50,023 nt of DNA. Source: an uncultured Sphingomonas sp. (GTDB lineage: Bacteria > Pseudomonadota > Alphaproteobacteria > Sphingomonadales > Sphingomonadaceae). The DNA is taken from assembly GCF_946478955.1 (NCBI RefSeq), contig NZ_CAMLDL010000015.1, positions 1 through 50,023 of the forward strand. The letters are read 5' to 3'. Both the position numbers and the translations under genes were made by a program. The notes below the pieces were generated by a model. The model was given only the letters and a program-made list of their open reading frames with translations. It was not told the DNA's origin and searched no databases. Below are positions 1-8,282 of this stretch, one piece after another (within the stretch, counting starts at the first letter, position 1; every line of letters begins with the position of its first letter).

Positions 1-475
1 GGGTGGCGGAATGGCGCATCCGGTCGATCGCCTCGTTCACGCTCGACTCCTTTTCAATGTAGGTGTCGGTGCGGGCCACATAGGCTTCGGGTTGATAATA
101 ATCATAATAGCTGACGAAATATTCGACCGCATTGTCGGGAAAGAAGCTTTTGAACTCGCCGTACAGCTGCGCCGCGAGGATCTTGTTCGGGGCCAGGATT
201 AGCGCGGGCCGCTGTGTCTCCTGGATGATTTGCGCCATGGTATAAGTCTTGCCGGAGCCGGTGACGCCGAGCAAAACCTGGCTGACCTCGCCATTATCCT
301 TGATCCCTTCGACAAGCTCTTTGATCGCCGTCGGCTGATCACCGGCGGGCGCGTAATCGCTGACCAGTTTGAATGGCCGCCCACCCTCAACCTTGTCCGG
401 CCGCGCCGGGCGATGCGGAACAAATGATTCGTCGGTTTCGGGTTCCTCGAGCGACGTGCGGATCTGGATGGCCAT
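1..475 (-). CDS. uvrB: UvrABC system protein B, N-terminal part (cut by window edge)
   Basis: UvrB is the damage-verifying helicase-like subunit of nucleotide excision repair; it takes over the lesion from UvrA and recruits the UvrC nuclease. Reading leftwards from an ATG at 475, the first 158 residues carry the family N-terminus: [17 protein letters not shown], the Walker A motif GVTGSGKT, the [15 protein letters not shown] segment, and [13 protein letters not shown] (start of the beta-hairpin used for damage recognition). About three quarters of the protein lies outside the window. It has a roughly 35-residue extension before the conserved core, a common length in alphaproteobacteria. No strong ribosome binding site precedes this ATG. 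It is divergent from the amidohydrolase at 582, and a possible LexA site lies just upstream. Confidence 0.97.
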   Translation of the reverse strand, partial: MAIQIRTSLEEPETDESFVPHRPARPDKVEGGRPFKLVSDYAPAGDQPTAIKELVEGIKDNGEVSQVLLGVTGSGKTYTMAQIIQETQRPALILAPNKILAAQLYGEFKSFFPDNAVEYFVSYYDYYQPEAYVARTDTYIEKESSVNEAIDRMRHSAT

Positions 476-488
476 ATCAGGAATATGG

Positions 489-503
489 GGACAAAGAGCG
501 AAC
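489..503 (-). promoter_or_regulatory. possible LexA (SOS) box upstream of uvrB
   Basis: On the minus strand this reads GTTC-N7-GTCC, one mismatch from the alphaproteobacterial LexA operator GTTC-N7-GTTC. It sits 14 nt before the uvrB start codon. uvrB is a classic SOS gene, so the context fits. One mismatch in a short motif makes chance occurrence possible. Confidence 0.4.
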
Positions 504-581
504 AGGGCAATGACTGGCGCCCAGGTTGTCATTGTCCATTCGGGCCGTAATCTTTGCTGCCGACAACAGGGGAGAATCCAG

Positions 582-2267
582 ATGCGTCGGTTTGCGCCGT
601 TCATTGTCCTTTTGGCCGCGTCTTGCGCGAGCGTTCCGCAGGCGTCCACGCCGGTCGATTCCTATGATGTGATTATTCGCGGCGGGACCGTTTATGACGG
701 TAGCGGCGGGGCGCCCTTTAAAGGCGATGTCGGCATTCGCGACGATCGGATTATTGCCGTCTCGCCGCATGTGGATGGCACGGCCGCGCGCACCATTGAC
801 GCCCACGGTCTCGCGGTCGCGCCTGGGTTCGTCAACATGCTCAGCTGGGCCAATGAAACATTGATCGCGGACGGCGGCGGCGAAAGCGATATCCGGCAGG
901 GCGTGACGCTGGAGGTGATGGGCGAAGGCTGGTCGATGGGGCCGCTGAATGACAAGATGGCGGCGGATGAAGCCAAGCAGCAGGGTGACATTAAATATCC
1001 GATAAGCTGGCGGTCGCTGCGGCAGTATCAGGATTGGCTTGCGGCGCGCGGTATCGCCCCCAACATCGCCAGCTTCGTTGGCGCGACCACGGTTCGGATC
1101 AACGTCCTTGGCGAAGGTGATGTCGACCCAAATCCCGCGCAGCTCGATCAGATGCGGGAGCTGGTGCGTCAGGCAATGGATGAAGGGGCGCTGGGGGTCG
1201 GCAGCTCGCTGATCTATGTCCCCGCCACCTTTGCCGAAACCGACGAACTTGCGGCGCTCGCTGGGGTGTCGGCCAAATGCGGCGGCATGTATATCAGCCA
1301 TATGCGCGACGAAGGCGATCGGTTGATCGAGGCGATTGACGAACTTGTCACCATCGCCCGCAAATCAGGGGGCCCCGCCGAAATCTATCATTTCAAGCAG
1401 AGCGGCCGCGCCAATTGGTCTAAGATCGATGCCGCTATAGCGAGGGTAGAAGCTGCACGTGCGGACGGGTTGCGCATTACCGCCGACATGTACACCTACC
1501 CTGCCAGCTCGACCGGTCTCAACAGCCAATTCCCCGCTTGGGCGATGGAAGGTGGTCATGACGCCTTCATCGCCCGGTTGAAAGACAAGGCAACGCGCGA
1601 CCGACTTGTTGCGGAACTGCGAAAATCGAACTGGTTGAATTTCGTCGGCGGCCCGAAGGGTGTGTTGCTGGTCGGGTTCAAGAATGACGCGCTAAAGCCG
1701 CTCGCCGGCAAAACACTGGCCGATGTCGCCGGGGCGCGCGGCACAAGCCCGGAAGACACCGCCATTGATCTCATCATTGCCGACGACACCCGAATACAAG
1801 TTGTCTATTTCGCGATGGACGAAGCCAATGTGGCGCGCGCCACCGCCCTGCCGTGGATGAGCTTCGGAAGTGACGCCGGTGCCCAGGCGCCGCGCGGTGT
1901 GTTTCTGCAATCCTCCACCCATCCGCGCGCCTATGGCAATGTCGCGCGGCTGCTCGGCAAATATGTTCGCGATGAAAAGCGCCTGTCGCTTCAGGAGGCG
2001 GTGCGCAAACTGGCGGCGCTGCCCGCGTCGAACCTTGGCCTGACTGATCGCGGCATGCTGAAGCCGGGTATGGTTGCCGACCTTGCCATCTTCGATCCGG
2101 CCACCATCGCCGACAAGGCAACCTTCGAGAGACCGCAGCAATTCGCCGTCGGGATGCGTCATGTACTGGTGGGCGGGCAGCCAGTGTTGCTGAATGGCGA
2201 AATGACCGGCGCGCGCCCTGGCCGCCCTGTGCTCGGCCCCGGCACAGGGCGCTGCAAGGCGCTGTAA
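582..2267 (+). CDS. amidohydrolase of the N-acyl-D-amino-acid deacylase family, exported, probable lipoprotein
   Basis: Members hydrolyse N-acyl-D-amino acids or related amides with a TIM-barrel metal centre. The start is the ATG at 582, preceded by GGGGAGAA; further-upstream in-frame starts would add a non-signal extension. The N-terminus (residues 1-20) is hydrophobic with Cys15, a plausible but imperfect lipobox, so the protein is probably exported. The 561 residues match family length. [14 protein letters not shown] marks the beta-sandwich; [24 protein letters not shown] and FGSDAG are the barrel motifs. The metal-binding HxH that normally follows PGFID is absent: the segment reads [14 protein letters not shown]. 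My memory is that a subfamily shares this change. The substrate cannot be assigned. Confidence 0.85.
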   Translation: MRRFAPFIVLLAASCASVPQASTPVDSYDVIIRGGTVYDGSGGAPFKGDVGIRDDRIIAVSPHVDGTAARTIDAHGLAVAPGFVNMLSWANETLIADGGGESDIRQGVTLEVMGEGWSMGPLNDKMAADEAKQQGDIKYPISWRSLRQYQDWLAARGIAPNIASFVGATTVRINVLGEGDVDPNPAQLDQMRELVRQAMDEGALGVGSSLIYVPATFAETDELAALAGVSAKCGGMYISHMRDEGDRLIEAIDELVTIARKSGGPAEIYHFKQSGRANWSKIDAAIARVEAARADGLRITADMYTYPASSTGLNSQFPAWAMEGGHDAFIARLKDKATRDRLVAELRKSNWLNFVGGPKGVLLVGFKNDALKPLAGKTLADVAGARGTSPEDTAIDLIIADDTRIQVVYFAMDEANVARATALPWMSFGSDAGAQAPRGVFLQSSTHPRAYGNVARLLGKYVRDEKRLSLQEAVRKLAALPASNLGLTDRGMLKPGMVADLAIFDPATIADKATFERPQQFAVGMRHVLVGGQPVLLNGEMTGARPGRPVLGPGTGRCKAL

Positions 2268-2352
2268 TTGACGCTTTGCGCGATGTGCCAATCGGCCTAA
2301 GCTCCCCCTGCTGTCGCGGCGGTTCCGTGCGACGTGATGGAAGGGGGCTTTC

Positions 2353-2886
2353 ATGAAAATTGTGATTTGCGCATTGTCACTGCTGGCGCTTGCGGCCTGT
2401 AATAAAGAGCCGTCGGTCAAGATCGACAATGCGTCCGCAGAGGAGGTCGCCAAACAGCTTAAGGAAAGCGGGGTTGCCGAGACGCTGATGACCCCCGGGC
2501 AGTGGGAATATACCATGACCATCATGGATTTGTCCGCGCCCGGCATGCCAACAAATGCCGTCGAACAGATGAAGCGCATGATGGGCCACAACCGGGTCGT
2601 CGACAAATGTGTGACCGAGGCCGACGTCAAGAAGGTCGACGCGGCGATGGGCGAGATTCCCAAGCACTGCACCTACGATCATTATGAAATTGGCGGTGGT
2701 AAGATCGACGGCGCCATGACCTGCAGCAACGCCGGCGTTACCCAGAAAACCCGGATGAGCGGCAGCTACACCTCGGAATCGAGCGACGTCACCGCCACCA
2801 GCGAAACGAGCGGCGCGAGTGGCCCGATGGGTAACATGACCGTGACCATGAATATGAAGGGCAAACGCATCGGCGCCTGCGTCTGA
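2353..2886 (+). CDS. DUF3617 family lipoprotein
   Basis: The 177-residue product begins with a clear lipoprotein signal peptide (MKIVICALSLLALAAC, lipobox LAAC, lipidated Cys16). TPGQWEYTMTI, the paired cysteines in KCVTEADV and HCTYDHYEI, and the acidic/serine-rich beta segments fit DUF3617, a periplasmic family of unknown function common in sphingomonads. It is preceded by GGAAGGGGGC and follows the amidohydrolase by 85 nt on the same strand. No function can be stated beyond localisation, most likely the inner face of the outer membrane. Confidence 0.8.
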   Translation: MKIVICALSLLALAACNKEPSVKIDNASAEEVAKQLKESGVAETLMTPGQWEYTMTIMDLSAPGMPTNAVEQMKRMMGHNRVVDKCVTEADVKKVDAAMGEIPKHCTYDHYEIGGGKIDGAMTCSNAGVTQKTRMSGSYTSESSDVTATSETSGASGPMGNMTVTMNMKGKRIGACV

Positions 2887-3135
2887 CGGCTTGCGAATGG
2901 GCGGCATATCGCGACCACAGGCAGAAGGCGACGTCGCCGGTTGAACGCACTCGATGTCAGCGCGATATACCGCGCGCGCCCGGATGACATGATTCACCTC
3001 GATGACGTCAGGCAAATGCGGGTCAATTCACATCGGGACTCGGTCAATGTGTCGCATGATGGCGAAGTGGCGGAGATGACCTCTCCGCTCGATTACGGGA
3101 TCCTGCCCGGCGCCCTGACGGTGGTGGTGCCCTAA
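2887..3135 (+). pseudogene. C-terminal remnant of a diacylglycerol/lipid kinase-like protein
   Basis: The frame open directly after the DUF3617 stop (82 codons) ends in VNVSHDGEVAEM and DYGILPGALTVVVP. This closely resembles the last beta-sandwich of the YegS/DagK lipid-kinase family, where a DGE motif and a terminal PxAL(R/T)V(I/V)VP strand are typical. The catalytic N-terminal domain is missing and there is no good start codon (a TTG at 2941 at best, without a ribosome binding site). The simplest reading is the decayed 3' end of a lost gene. The identification is by eye from about 40 residues and remains uncertain. Confidence 0.5.
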
Positions 3136-3155
3136 ACGGGCAGGGACAATAGGTT

Positions 3156-3196
3156 GGTCGGGGACGGACCGAGGGCATTTGGCCCGTCCCCGAACC
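3156..3196. terminator. GC-rich hairpin between the kinase remnant and a DUF465 gene
   Basis: The arms GGT-CGGGGACGG and CCGTCCCCG-AACC form a strong stem with a 16-nt loop. No T-tract follows on either strand, so it is not a canonical Rho-independent terminator. Its place just beyond the 3' end of the minus-strand gene suggests an mRNA-end structure. Confidence 0.35.
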
Positions 3197-3201
3197 GCCC
3201 G

Positions 3202-3378
3202 TTACCGCTGTTTTAGCGGTCGTCGGGTTAGCTTGTGCATCAAATCCTTGGCGCGAAGCTTCAGCTTCTTCAGCCGAACCATCTCAATCCCGTCGGGAAA
3301 GCGACGACGCTGCTCATGGCGCAGCGCATCATCGATCCGCTGGTGAATTTCAGTCAGACGATAAAGCCTGGCAGACAT
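3202..3378 (-). CDS. DUF465 (YdcH-like) small coiled-coil protein
   Basis: A 58-residue basic helical protein beginning MSARLYRLTEIHQRID and containing MVRLKKLKLRAKDLMHKL. The heptad-like pattern and the RLKKLKLRAKD block are the hallmark of DUF465, short proteins of unknown function found in one or more copies in most alphaproteobacteria. The ATG at 3378 follows an excellent Shine-Dalgarno sequence (GAGGAG, 6 nt spacing). It stands alone, on the opposite strand to both neighbours. The gene is easily missed because of its length. Confidence 0.8.
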   Translation of the reverse strand: MSARLYRLTEIHQRIDDALRHEQRRRFPDGIEMVRLKKLKLRAKDLMHKLTRRPLKQR

Positions 3379-3615
3379 AACAAACTCCTCTTCAAAAGCG
3401 TTGCTTTCGATCGGAGGTCCGGTGGCCGGGGATGGTTAGGGAGGGCATGGGATAAACCGTCCTCGAAACGCACCGGATTCTCCGATGCGGTCCGACATCA
3501 CGGGGCTTTAGATAAAGCCTCCGCCAGAGGGGCCCGGTCCGCAAGAGATACTATGGACATTGCCGTGCCGGGGTTCAAGTGTTGAAACCACGCTTTCGAT
3601 GAACGGAGGTCGGTT

Positions 3616-4833
3616 TTGCGTTTCACTGCCCTGATTGCCCTTTGTGGGGCGGCGCTAGTTACCGGGTGTCAAACCGTGACGTTGCCACAGGCGGACGACG
3701 GTGCCCGTGTGATGCTGACGTTTGACCGGACTCACATCGGCACGGCGCGGGCGGACGGTTTTGCCGATCCGGCCGCGGGACGGCGCGTTTCGGCCAGCGA
3801 CCCGGTTCGTATCGCCTCCATCAGCAAGTTGGTGGTCGCGATTGGCGTGATGCGACTGGTGGATGACGGAATGCTCGACCTTGATCGCCCGGTTGCTGGC
3901 TATCTTGGATACGTCGTCGAAAATCCGTCTTTCAAAGGTGAGGCAGTAACGCTGCGCCAACTGCTCAGCCATACCTCGTCGCTCCGCGACCATGACGATC
4001 AATATGCGATACCGCTGGGACAGACTTTGCGCGCCGTTCTGGACGATCCGGCAAGCTGGGATGCGGCCCATGGTCCCGGCGACAGTTATTTCACCTATGC
4101 CAATCTCAATTTTCCGGTGATCGGCAGCGTCGTTGAACGGGTGACGGGTGAACGGTTTGACCGGGCAATGAAACGATTGGTTCTGGACCCCATGGCGATT
4201 GACGCCTGTTTCAACTGGCCGACTTGCAGCGATGATGCCGTCGCCGATGCAGTGGTATTGATGCAGGACGGCGCGGCGGTGAAGGACGATCTTCACGGCC
4301 GCCGACCTGACTGCCCGGTTCAGCCAGGCGTTGATGGCAATTGCGACCTCGACCGGTGGGCGGCCGGAACCAACGGCGCCTTGTTCGCGCCGCAGGGCGG
4401 CCTGCGAATCTCGGCAACGGATCTGGCGCGCATCGGACAAATGCTGGCCAATGACGGCGTTTCCAACGGCATACGCATTTTGAAAGTGGAAAGCGTCAAA
4501 CAGATGCTGGCCCCGGCATGGTCCTTCGACGGGAGCAATGGTCAGACCGAAGGTGGTTTTCACTGTCGTTATGGTCTGGGCGTCATGCTGCCGGTAACGC
4601 CAAAAGCTGGGTGCGCCGACAATCCCGGCCTTCCCGGCGGTGATTGGGTCGGACATGCCGGTGAGGCCTATGGTCTACGGTCGGGCCTATGGTTTGACCG
4701 ACGGACGGGGCGCGGCATGGCCTATTACAGCACCGGCCTGCCCGCCGCCCCGCCAAAAGGGAAAAGCGCCTTCACTGCTGCCGAAGAGGCGCAGGTTTCG
4801 GACGCCGTGACTGAACTGCAACAGCGCCCATAG
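3616..4833 (+). CDS. serine hydrolase of the class C beta-lactamase / esterase fold, lipoprotein
   Basis: A 405-residue member of the beta-lactamase-related (PF00144-type) hydrolases, which act as beta-lactamases, peptidases or esterases in the periplasm. The catalytic SxxK is S68-I-S-K71, the YxN motif is Y161-A-N163, and the KTG-equivalent triad is H347-A-G349. HTSSLRDHD follows the usual LLSHTSGL position. A lipoprotein signal peptide ends at LVTGC (Cys18). The start is TTG at 3616, chosen because GGAGGT lies 5 nt upstream and the signal peptide begins there. Cysteines between residues 198 and 333 may form disulfides. The substrate is not predictable; the HxG rather than KTG favours an esterase or peptidase over a true beta-lactamase. 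Confidence 0.88.
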   Translation: MRFTALIALCGAALVTGCQTVTLPQADDGARVMLTFDRTHIGTARADGFADPAAGRRVSASDPVRIASISKLVVAIGVMRLVDDGMLDLDRPVAGYLGYVVENPSFKGEAVTLRQLLSHTSSLRDHDDQYAIPLGQTLRAVLDDPASWDAAHGPGDSYFTYANLNFPVIGSVVERVTGERFDRAMKRLVLDPMAIDACFNWPTCSDDAVADAVVLMQDGAAVKDDLHGRRPDCPVQPGVDGNCDLDRWAAGTNGALFAPQGGLRISATDLARIGQMLANDGVSNGIRILKVESVKQMLAPAWSFDGSNGQTEGGFHCRYGLGVMLPVTPKAGCADNPGLPGGDWVGHAGEAYGLRSGLWFDRRTGRGMAYYSTGLPAAPPKGKSAFTAAEEAQVSDAVTELQQRP

Positions 4834-4902
4834 CGCCCCCTCTGCGGCCCCAAAAAAATTATCACAGCGTTAAATTTCGACTTGCGTCCAGACTCGTTTT
4901 GA

Positions 4903-4918
4903 CCACTATATGTCGTGT
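4903..4918 (+). promoter_or_regulatory. NrdR box 1 upstream of nrdA
   Basis: CCACTATATGTCGTGT matches the NrdR operator consensus (ACACwATATmTwGTGT) closely, with both half-sites recognisable. NrdR is the ATP/dATP-sensing zinc-finger/ATP-cone repressor of ribonucleotide reductase operons. A possible promoter (TTGCGT at 4882-4887, TATATG at 4907-4912, 19-nt spacer) has its -10 element inside the box, which would explain repression. Confidence 0.75.
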
Positions 4919-4933
4919 AGCGAAGGGGAACAT

Positions 4934-4949
4934 ACGCAACTAATTGTAT
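4934..4949 (+). promoter_or_regulatory. possible degenerate NrdR box 2
   Basis: ACGCAACTAATTGTAT is a weaker match to the same consensus. It starts exactly 31 bp after the first box; NrdR boxes usually occur as pairs about 31-32 bp apart on the same DNA face. Spacing is the main support, because the sequence alone would not justify the call. Confidence 0.35.
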
Positions 4950-5127
4950 TCGATCGGAAGATGCCTATCTTCCGTAGAGAGGCAATTTGTGCCCTGTGGA
5001 TATCGGGGAATAGCCGTAGAAAAAGCCCCATGCTGCATGAATTTAGGCTATTCTCGGGCCCATGGCACCGAGTCGAACAGAAACAGAACAAGTCGCCCTA
5101 GAGCGGCCAGGGGAACGGGGAAGCACG

Positions 5128-7005
5128 ATGGATTTTGCGACTTCTAGCGATGTGAGCGCCGACGACGTCCAAGCGACCGAAACGAAGCGCACCAGCAAGA
5201 CGATCGACGCCCGCGCGTTCGACATCACGACGGACGAGACGCGCGATGCGCTGCTGACCGAATTCGGCAAGGAAACGCTGCGCGACCGTTACCTGCTGCC
5301 CGGCGAAAATTATCAGGATTTGTTCGCCCGCGTGGCCTCGGCCTATTCGGATGATCAGGATCATGCGCAGCGCGTCTATGATTATATCAGCCGTCTGTGG
5401 TTCATGCCGGCGACCCCGGTTCTGTCGAACGGCGGTACCGGGCGCGGCCTTCCCATCAGCTGCTATCTCAACAGTGTCGACGACAGCCTGGACGGCATCG
5501 TCAACACCTGGAACGAGAATGTCTGGCTGGCATCCAAGGGCGGCGGCATCGGCACCTATTGGGGCAGCGTTCGCGGGATTGGCGAGCCGGTCGGCCTCAA
5601 CGGCAAGACCAGCGGAATCATCCCGTTCGTCCGCGTGATGGACAGCCTGACGCTCGCCATTTCGCAGGGGTCGCTGCGCCGCGGCTCGGCCGCCTGCTAC
5701 CTCGACGTGTCGCACCCGGAAATCGAGGAGTTCCTCGAAATCCGTAAACCCTCGGGCGACTTTAACCGCAAGGCGCTGAACCTGCATCACGGCGTGCTGA
5801 TCACCGACGAATTCATGGAAGCTGTCCGCGACGGCGGCGATTTCGACCTGAAATCACCGAAGGACGGCAGCGTTCGTGGCTCGGTCAATGCCCGTGCCCT
5901 GTTCCAGAAGCTGGTCGAGACCCGTCTTGCGACGGGCGAGCCCTATATCGTGTTCAGCGACACGGTGAACCGCACCATGCCCAAGCATCACCGCGATCTG
6001 GGCCTCAAGGTGTCGACGTCGAACCTGTGCAGTGAAATCACGCTGCCCACGGGCCGCGATCACCTCGGCATGGACCGCACGGCGGTCTGCTGCCTTTCCT
6101 CGCTCAACCTGGAAACCTGGGACGAGTGGAACGGCGACAAGCAGTTCATCGAAGACATCATGCGCTTCCTCGACAATGTGCTGAGCGACTATATCGCCCG
6201 CGCGCCGGACGAGATGGCGCGCGCCAAGTACAGCGCCGAACGCGAACGCTCGGTCGGCCTTGGCGTCATGGGCTTCCACAGCTTCCTTCAGGCGCGCGGC
6301 CTGCCGTTCGAAGGCGCCATGGCCAAAAGCTGGAACATGCGCATCTTCAAGCATATCCGCGCGCAGGTCGACCAGGCGTCGATGATGCTGGCGCAGGAAC
6401 GCGGCCCCTGCCCCGACGCCGCCGACATGGGCGTGATGGAGCGGTTCAGCTGCAAGATGGCGATCGCGCCGACCGCGTCGATCAGCATCATCTGCGGCGG
6501 CACCAGCGCCTGCATCGAGCCGATCCCCGCCAACATCTACACCCACAAGACGCTGTCGGGCAGCTTTGCGGTCAAGAACCCGTATCTCGAAAAGCTGCTG
6601 ACCGAGAAATCGAAGAATGCCGACAGCGTGTGGAATTCGATCCTCGAACGCGGCGGCTCGGTCCAGCACCTCGACTTCCTGACCCAGGAGGAAAAGGACT
6701 GCTACAAGACCAGCTTCGAAATCGACCAACGCTGGCTGCTCGAGCTTGCCGGTGACCGCACGCCCTACATCGATCAGGCGCAGTCGCTGAACCTGTTCAT
6801 CCCGGCGGACAGCGACAAGTGGGACCTGATGATGCTCCACTACCGCGCGTGGGAACTGGGCATCAAGTCGCTCTACTACCTCCGCTCCAAGTCGGTGCAG
6901 CGCGCCGGCTTCGCGGGCGGGGTCGAGGCCGACAATACAGCGGAAGCACCCAAGTTCGAACTGGCGTCGACCACCGATTATGACGAGTGCTTGGCATGTC
7001 AGTAA
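5128..7005 (+). CDS. nrdA: ribonucleoside-diphosphate reductase, alpha (catalytic) subunit, class I
   Basis: Reduces ribonucleoside diphosphates to deoxyribonucleotides in the cytosol, using a radical delivered by NrdB. The 625-residue protein has Cys112 in PISCYLN (equivalent of E. coli C225), the N299-x-C301-x-E303 active-site loop (SNLCSEI), the partner cysteine in VCCLSSLN (321/322), the PTASIS loop, and a C-terminal redox pair C621-x-x-C624 (CLACQ). It is about 130 residues shorter than E. coli NrdA because the N-terminal ATP cone is absent. I chose the ATG at 5128 over one at 5062 because GGGGAA precedes it and 5062 would add an unconserved basic/polar stretch. Five small membrane-protein genes and nrdB follow. 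The leader carries NrdR boxes. Confidence 0.95.
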   Translation: MDFATSSDVSADDVQATETKRTSKTIDARAFDITTDETRDALLTEFGKETLRDRYLLPGENYQDLFARVASAYSDDQDHAQRVYDYISRLWFMPATPVLSNGGTGRGLPISCYLNSVDDSLDGIVNTWNENVWLASKGGGIGTYWGSVRGIGEPVGLNGKTSGIIPFVRVMDSLTLAISQGSLRRGSAACYLDVSHPEIEEFLEIRKPSGDFNRKALNLHHGVLITDEFMEAVRDGGDFDLKSPKDGSVRGSVNARALFQKLVETRLATGEPYIVFSDTVNRTMPKHHRDLGLKVSTSNLCSEITLPTGRDHLGMDRTAVCCLSSLNLETWDEWNGDKQFIEDIMRFLDNVLSDYIARAPDEMARAKYSAERERSVGLGVMGFHSFLQARGLPFEGAMAKSWNMRIFKHIRAQVDQASMMLAQERGPCPDAADMGVMERFSCKMAIAPTASISIICGGTSACIEPIPANIYTHKTLSGSFAVKNPYLEKLLTEKSKNADSVWNSILERGGSVQHLDFLTQEEKDCYKTSFEIDQRWLLELAGDRTPYIDQAQSLNLFIPADSDKWDLMMLHYRAWELGIKSLYYLRSKSVQRAGFAGGVEADNTAEAPKFELASTTDYDECLACQ

Positions 7006-7032
7006 CTGGCATAGCGATTTAAGCGACGCGGC

Positions 7033-7230
7033 ATGACCCACGCGCAATTCGTCATGCTTGGCCTGGGCCTGCTGTTCCTCCTGGTCGGGTTGGTGATTTT
7101 GCTCGCCAGCGCCAGGGGAACAGAATCGCAGCAATATGGGCGCCGGATGATCGGAACCATGGGCCTTGCGCTCGGCGGGGCGTTGATGATTTTTGCGCTC
7201 GGCCTTGCCGGCAAGCTTGGGGGCGAATGA
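7033..7230 (+). CDS. small two-helix membrane protein (nrdA-nrdB intergenic gene 1)
   Basis: A 65-residue hydrophobic protein with two predicted membrane helices (about residues 6-27 and 38-60) joined by a short polar loop (ARGTESQQYGRR). It starts 27 nt after nrdA and overlaps the next gene by 4 nt (ATGA). I do not recognise a family. Position and coupling imply co-transcription with ribonucleotide reductase, but no functional link is shown. Confidence 0.7.
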   Translation: MTHAQFVMLGLGLLFLLVGLVILLASARGTESQQYGRRMIGTMGLALGGALMIFALGLAGKLGGE

Positions 7231-7415
7231 TGAACGCGGCCTATATCCTGATCGGCGCGGCCTTCATCGCCCTCGGCGCGTTTCAGCGCGCTCGCGCCAA
7301 ACGCTATGACGAAGAGGCGCAGGTCCGCGCCAAATCAATGAGCGGCAATTTCTTCATCATCGCCGGCTTTGCGTTCATCGTGGCCAGCATTTTCGTCAAG
7401 GCAGAGGCCGTCTGA
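7227..7415 (+). CDS. small two-helix membrane protein (intergenic gene 2)
   Basis: A 62-residue protein with hydrophobic segments at about 4-18 and 40-57 and a charged middle (QRARAKRYDEEAQVRAKS). The start is one of two adjacent ATGs (7227, 7230) overlapping the previous stop, and its own TGA shares a base with the next ATG (TGATG). Unrecognised family. Translational coupling on both sides argues that it is a real gene despite its length. Confidence 0.7.
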   Translation: MMNAAYILIGAAFIALGAFQRARAKRYDEEAQVRAKSMSGNFFIIAGFAFIVASIFVKAEAV

Positions 7416-7927
7416 TGCGCAAATTCCACCGTTGGCTATCCGTCATTCTTGGCGTCTTCATCCTGTTCATCGCCATCACCGGCGTGCTCAGCCAGATTGG
7501 CGAGCTGGTGAACAAGGGCGGGTTCGGCGAGGAGGCAAAAGAACAGGGCGCAAAGCAGACTGCGGCCATCGGCGCCATCATCGCCGCCCCCGCCCGCGCG
7601 CACGAGCAGGATGAAGCCCCCGCGACCAAACCTGCCGACGCCAATGCACCGCAAACGACCACGGCGGCCGCCTTCACCTGCCCCACCGACATGACGTGCC
7701 GCCCAAAGCGCACGCCAAAGCCCGGCGAATGGAACGTCGGCTATCTCCACCATCTCCATTCGGGTGAAGAGTTTGGACCCGCAGGCACCATCATTTCGAT
7801 TCTGTCGGGCCTTGGCCTGATCTTCTTCGCCATCTCCGGCCTCTACATGTATATTCAAATGTACCGCGGCCGGTTGACGCGCAGCAACAGCGGCAAGCTG
7901 GTCCGGGGCGGGAGGTTCTTCTGGTAA
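7415..7927 (+). CDS. PepSY-TM-like membrane protein (intergenic gene 3)
   Basis: A 170-residue protein with an N-terminal helix typical of PepSY-associated membrane proteins (RKFHRWLSVILGVFILFIAITGVLSQ) and a second helix near the C-terminus after LHHLHSGEEFG (IISILSGLGLIFFAISGLYMYIQMYRGR). The two HLHSG/FHRWL histidine motifs are the usual PepSY-TM signature; related proteins occur with siderophore or haem-linked reductases. Between the helices lies a roughly 100-residue extracytoplasmic segment, Ala/Pro-rich at first and with a Cys pair (CPTDMTC). It is shorter than full PepSY-TM proteins, as only one helix pair is present. Neighbouring starts overlap by single bases (TGATG, TAATG). Confidence 0.75.
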   Translation: MRKFHRWLSVILGVFILFIAITGVLSQIGELVNKGGFGEEAKEQGAKQTAAIGAIIAAPARAHEQDEAPATKPADANAPQTTTAAAFTCPTDMTCRPKRTPKPGEWNVGYLHHLHSGEEFGPAGTIISILSGLGLIFFAISGLYMYIQMYRGRLTRSNSGKLVRGGRFFW

Positions 7928-8136
7928 TGACCACTGGCCAAATCATAGAGCTGATCGCGGCCGCCGCCCTTATTATCGGCGGCATCTGGATGCAGCGCCG
8001 CCGTGCCCATGACGGGTCGCGCACTGGTAGTCAGGGGGGCGTCATCCTGATGGTCGTCGGCGCGCTGGTCGCCATCCACGGTCTCGGCCTGATGGGGTAC
8101 CGCCCGATGCCAACCCCGGTGGAGTCCGCCCAATGA
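7927..8136 (+). CDS. small two-helix membrane protein (intergenic gene 4)
   Basis: A 69-residue protein with hydrophobic helices at about 5-22 and 38-56 separated by a basic loop (MQRRRAHDGSRTGSQ), so the loop is probably cytoplasmic. It begins on the TAATG of the preceding gene and ends on an ATGA overlap with the next. Family not recognised. Confidence 0.68.
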   Translation: MTTGQIIELIAAAALIIGGIWMQRRRAHDGSRTGSQGGVILMVVGALVAIHGLGLMGYRPMPTPVESAQ

Positions 8137-8282
8137 CCCAGCAACAAGCCATTATCCTTGCCGTGTGCGGCGTTGTCGTGCTGGTCGCGATCGCGCTCGC
8201 CGCCGGCCGCAACCGCGGCACCCGAATTACCACCGTCACCACCAAATCCACCGACGACGATCAAGCCGAGAAAGCGGAGTAA
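8133..8282 (+). CDS. single-helix membrane microprotein (intergenic gene 5)
   Basis: A 49-residue product, MTQQQAIILAVCGVVVLVA and onward, with one membrane helix (about 6-25), a basic stop-transfer stretch (GRNRGTR) and a charged tail ending DDDQAEKAE. It overlaps the upstream gene by 4 nt and stops 5 nt before the nrdB ATG, so it sits inside an unbroken coupled chain. It is below the length that most gene finders report. Unrecognised. Confidence 0.6.
   Translation: MTQQQAIILAVCGVVVLVAIALAAGRNRGTRITTVTTKSTDDDQAEKAE

Noticed and set aside
3403..3614. A near-repeat: GCTTTCGATCGGAGGTCCGG at 3403 and GCTTTCGATGAACGGAGGTCGG-like sequence at 3592.
   Set aside because: Only two short imperfect copies; the second contains the ribosome binding site of the serine hydrolase gene. 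Probably chance or a very old duplication.
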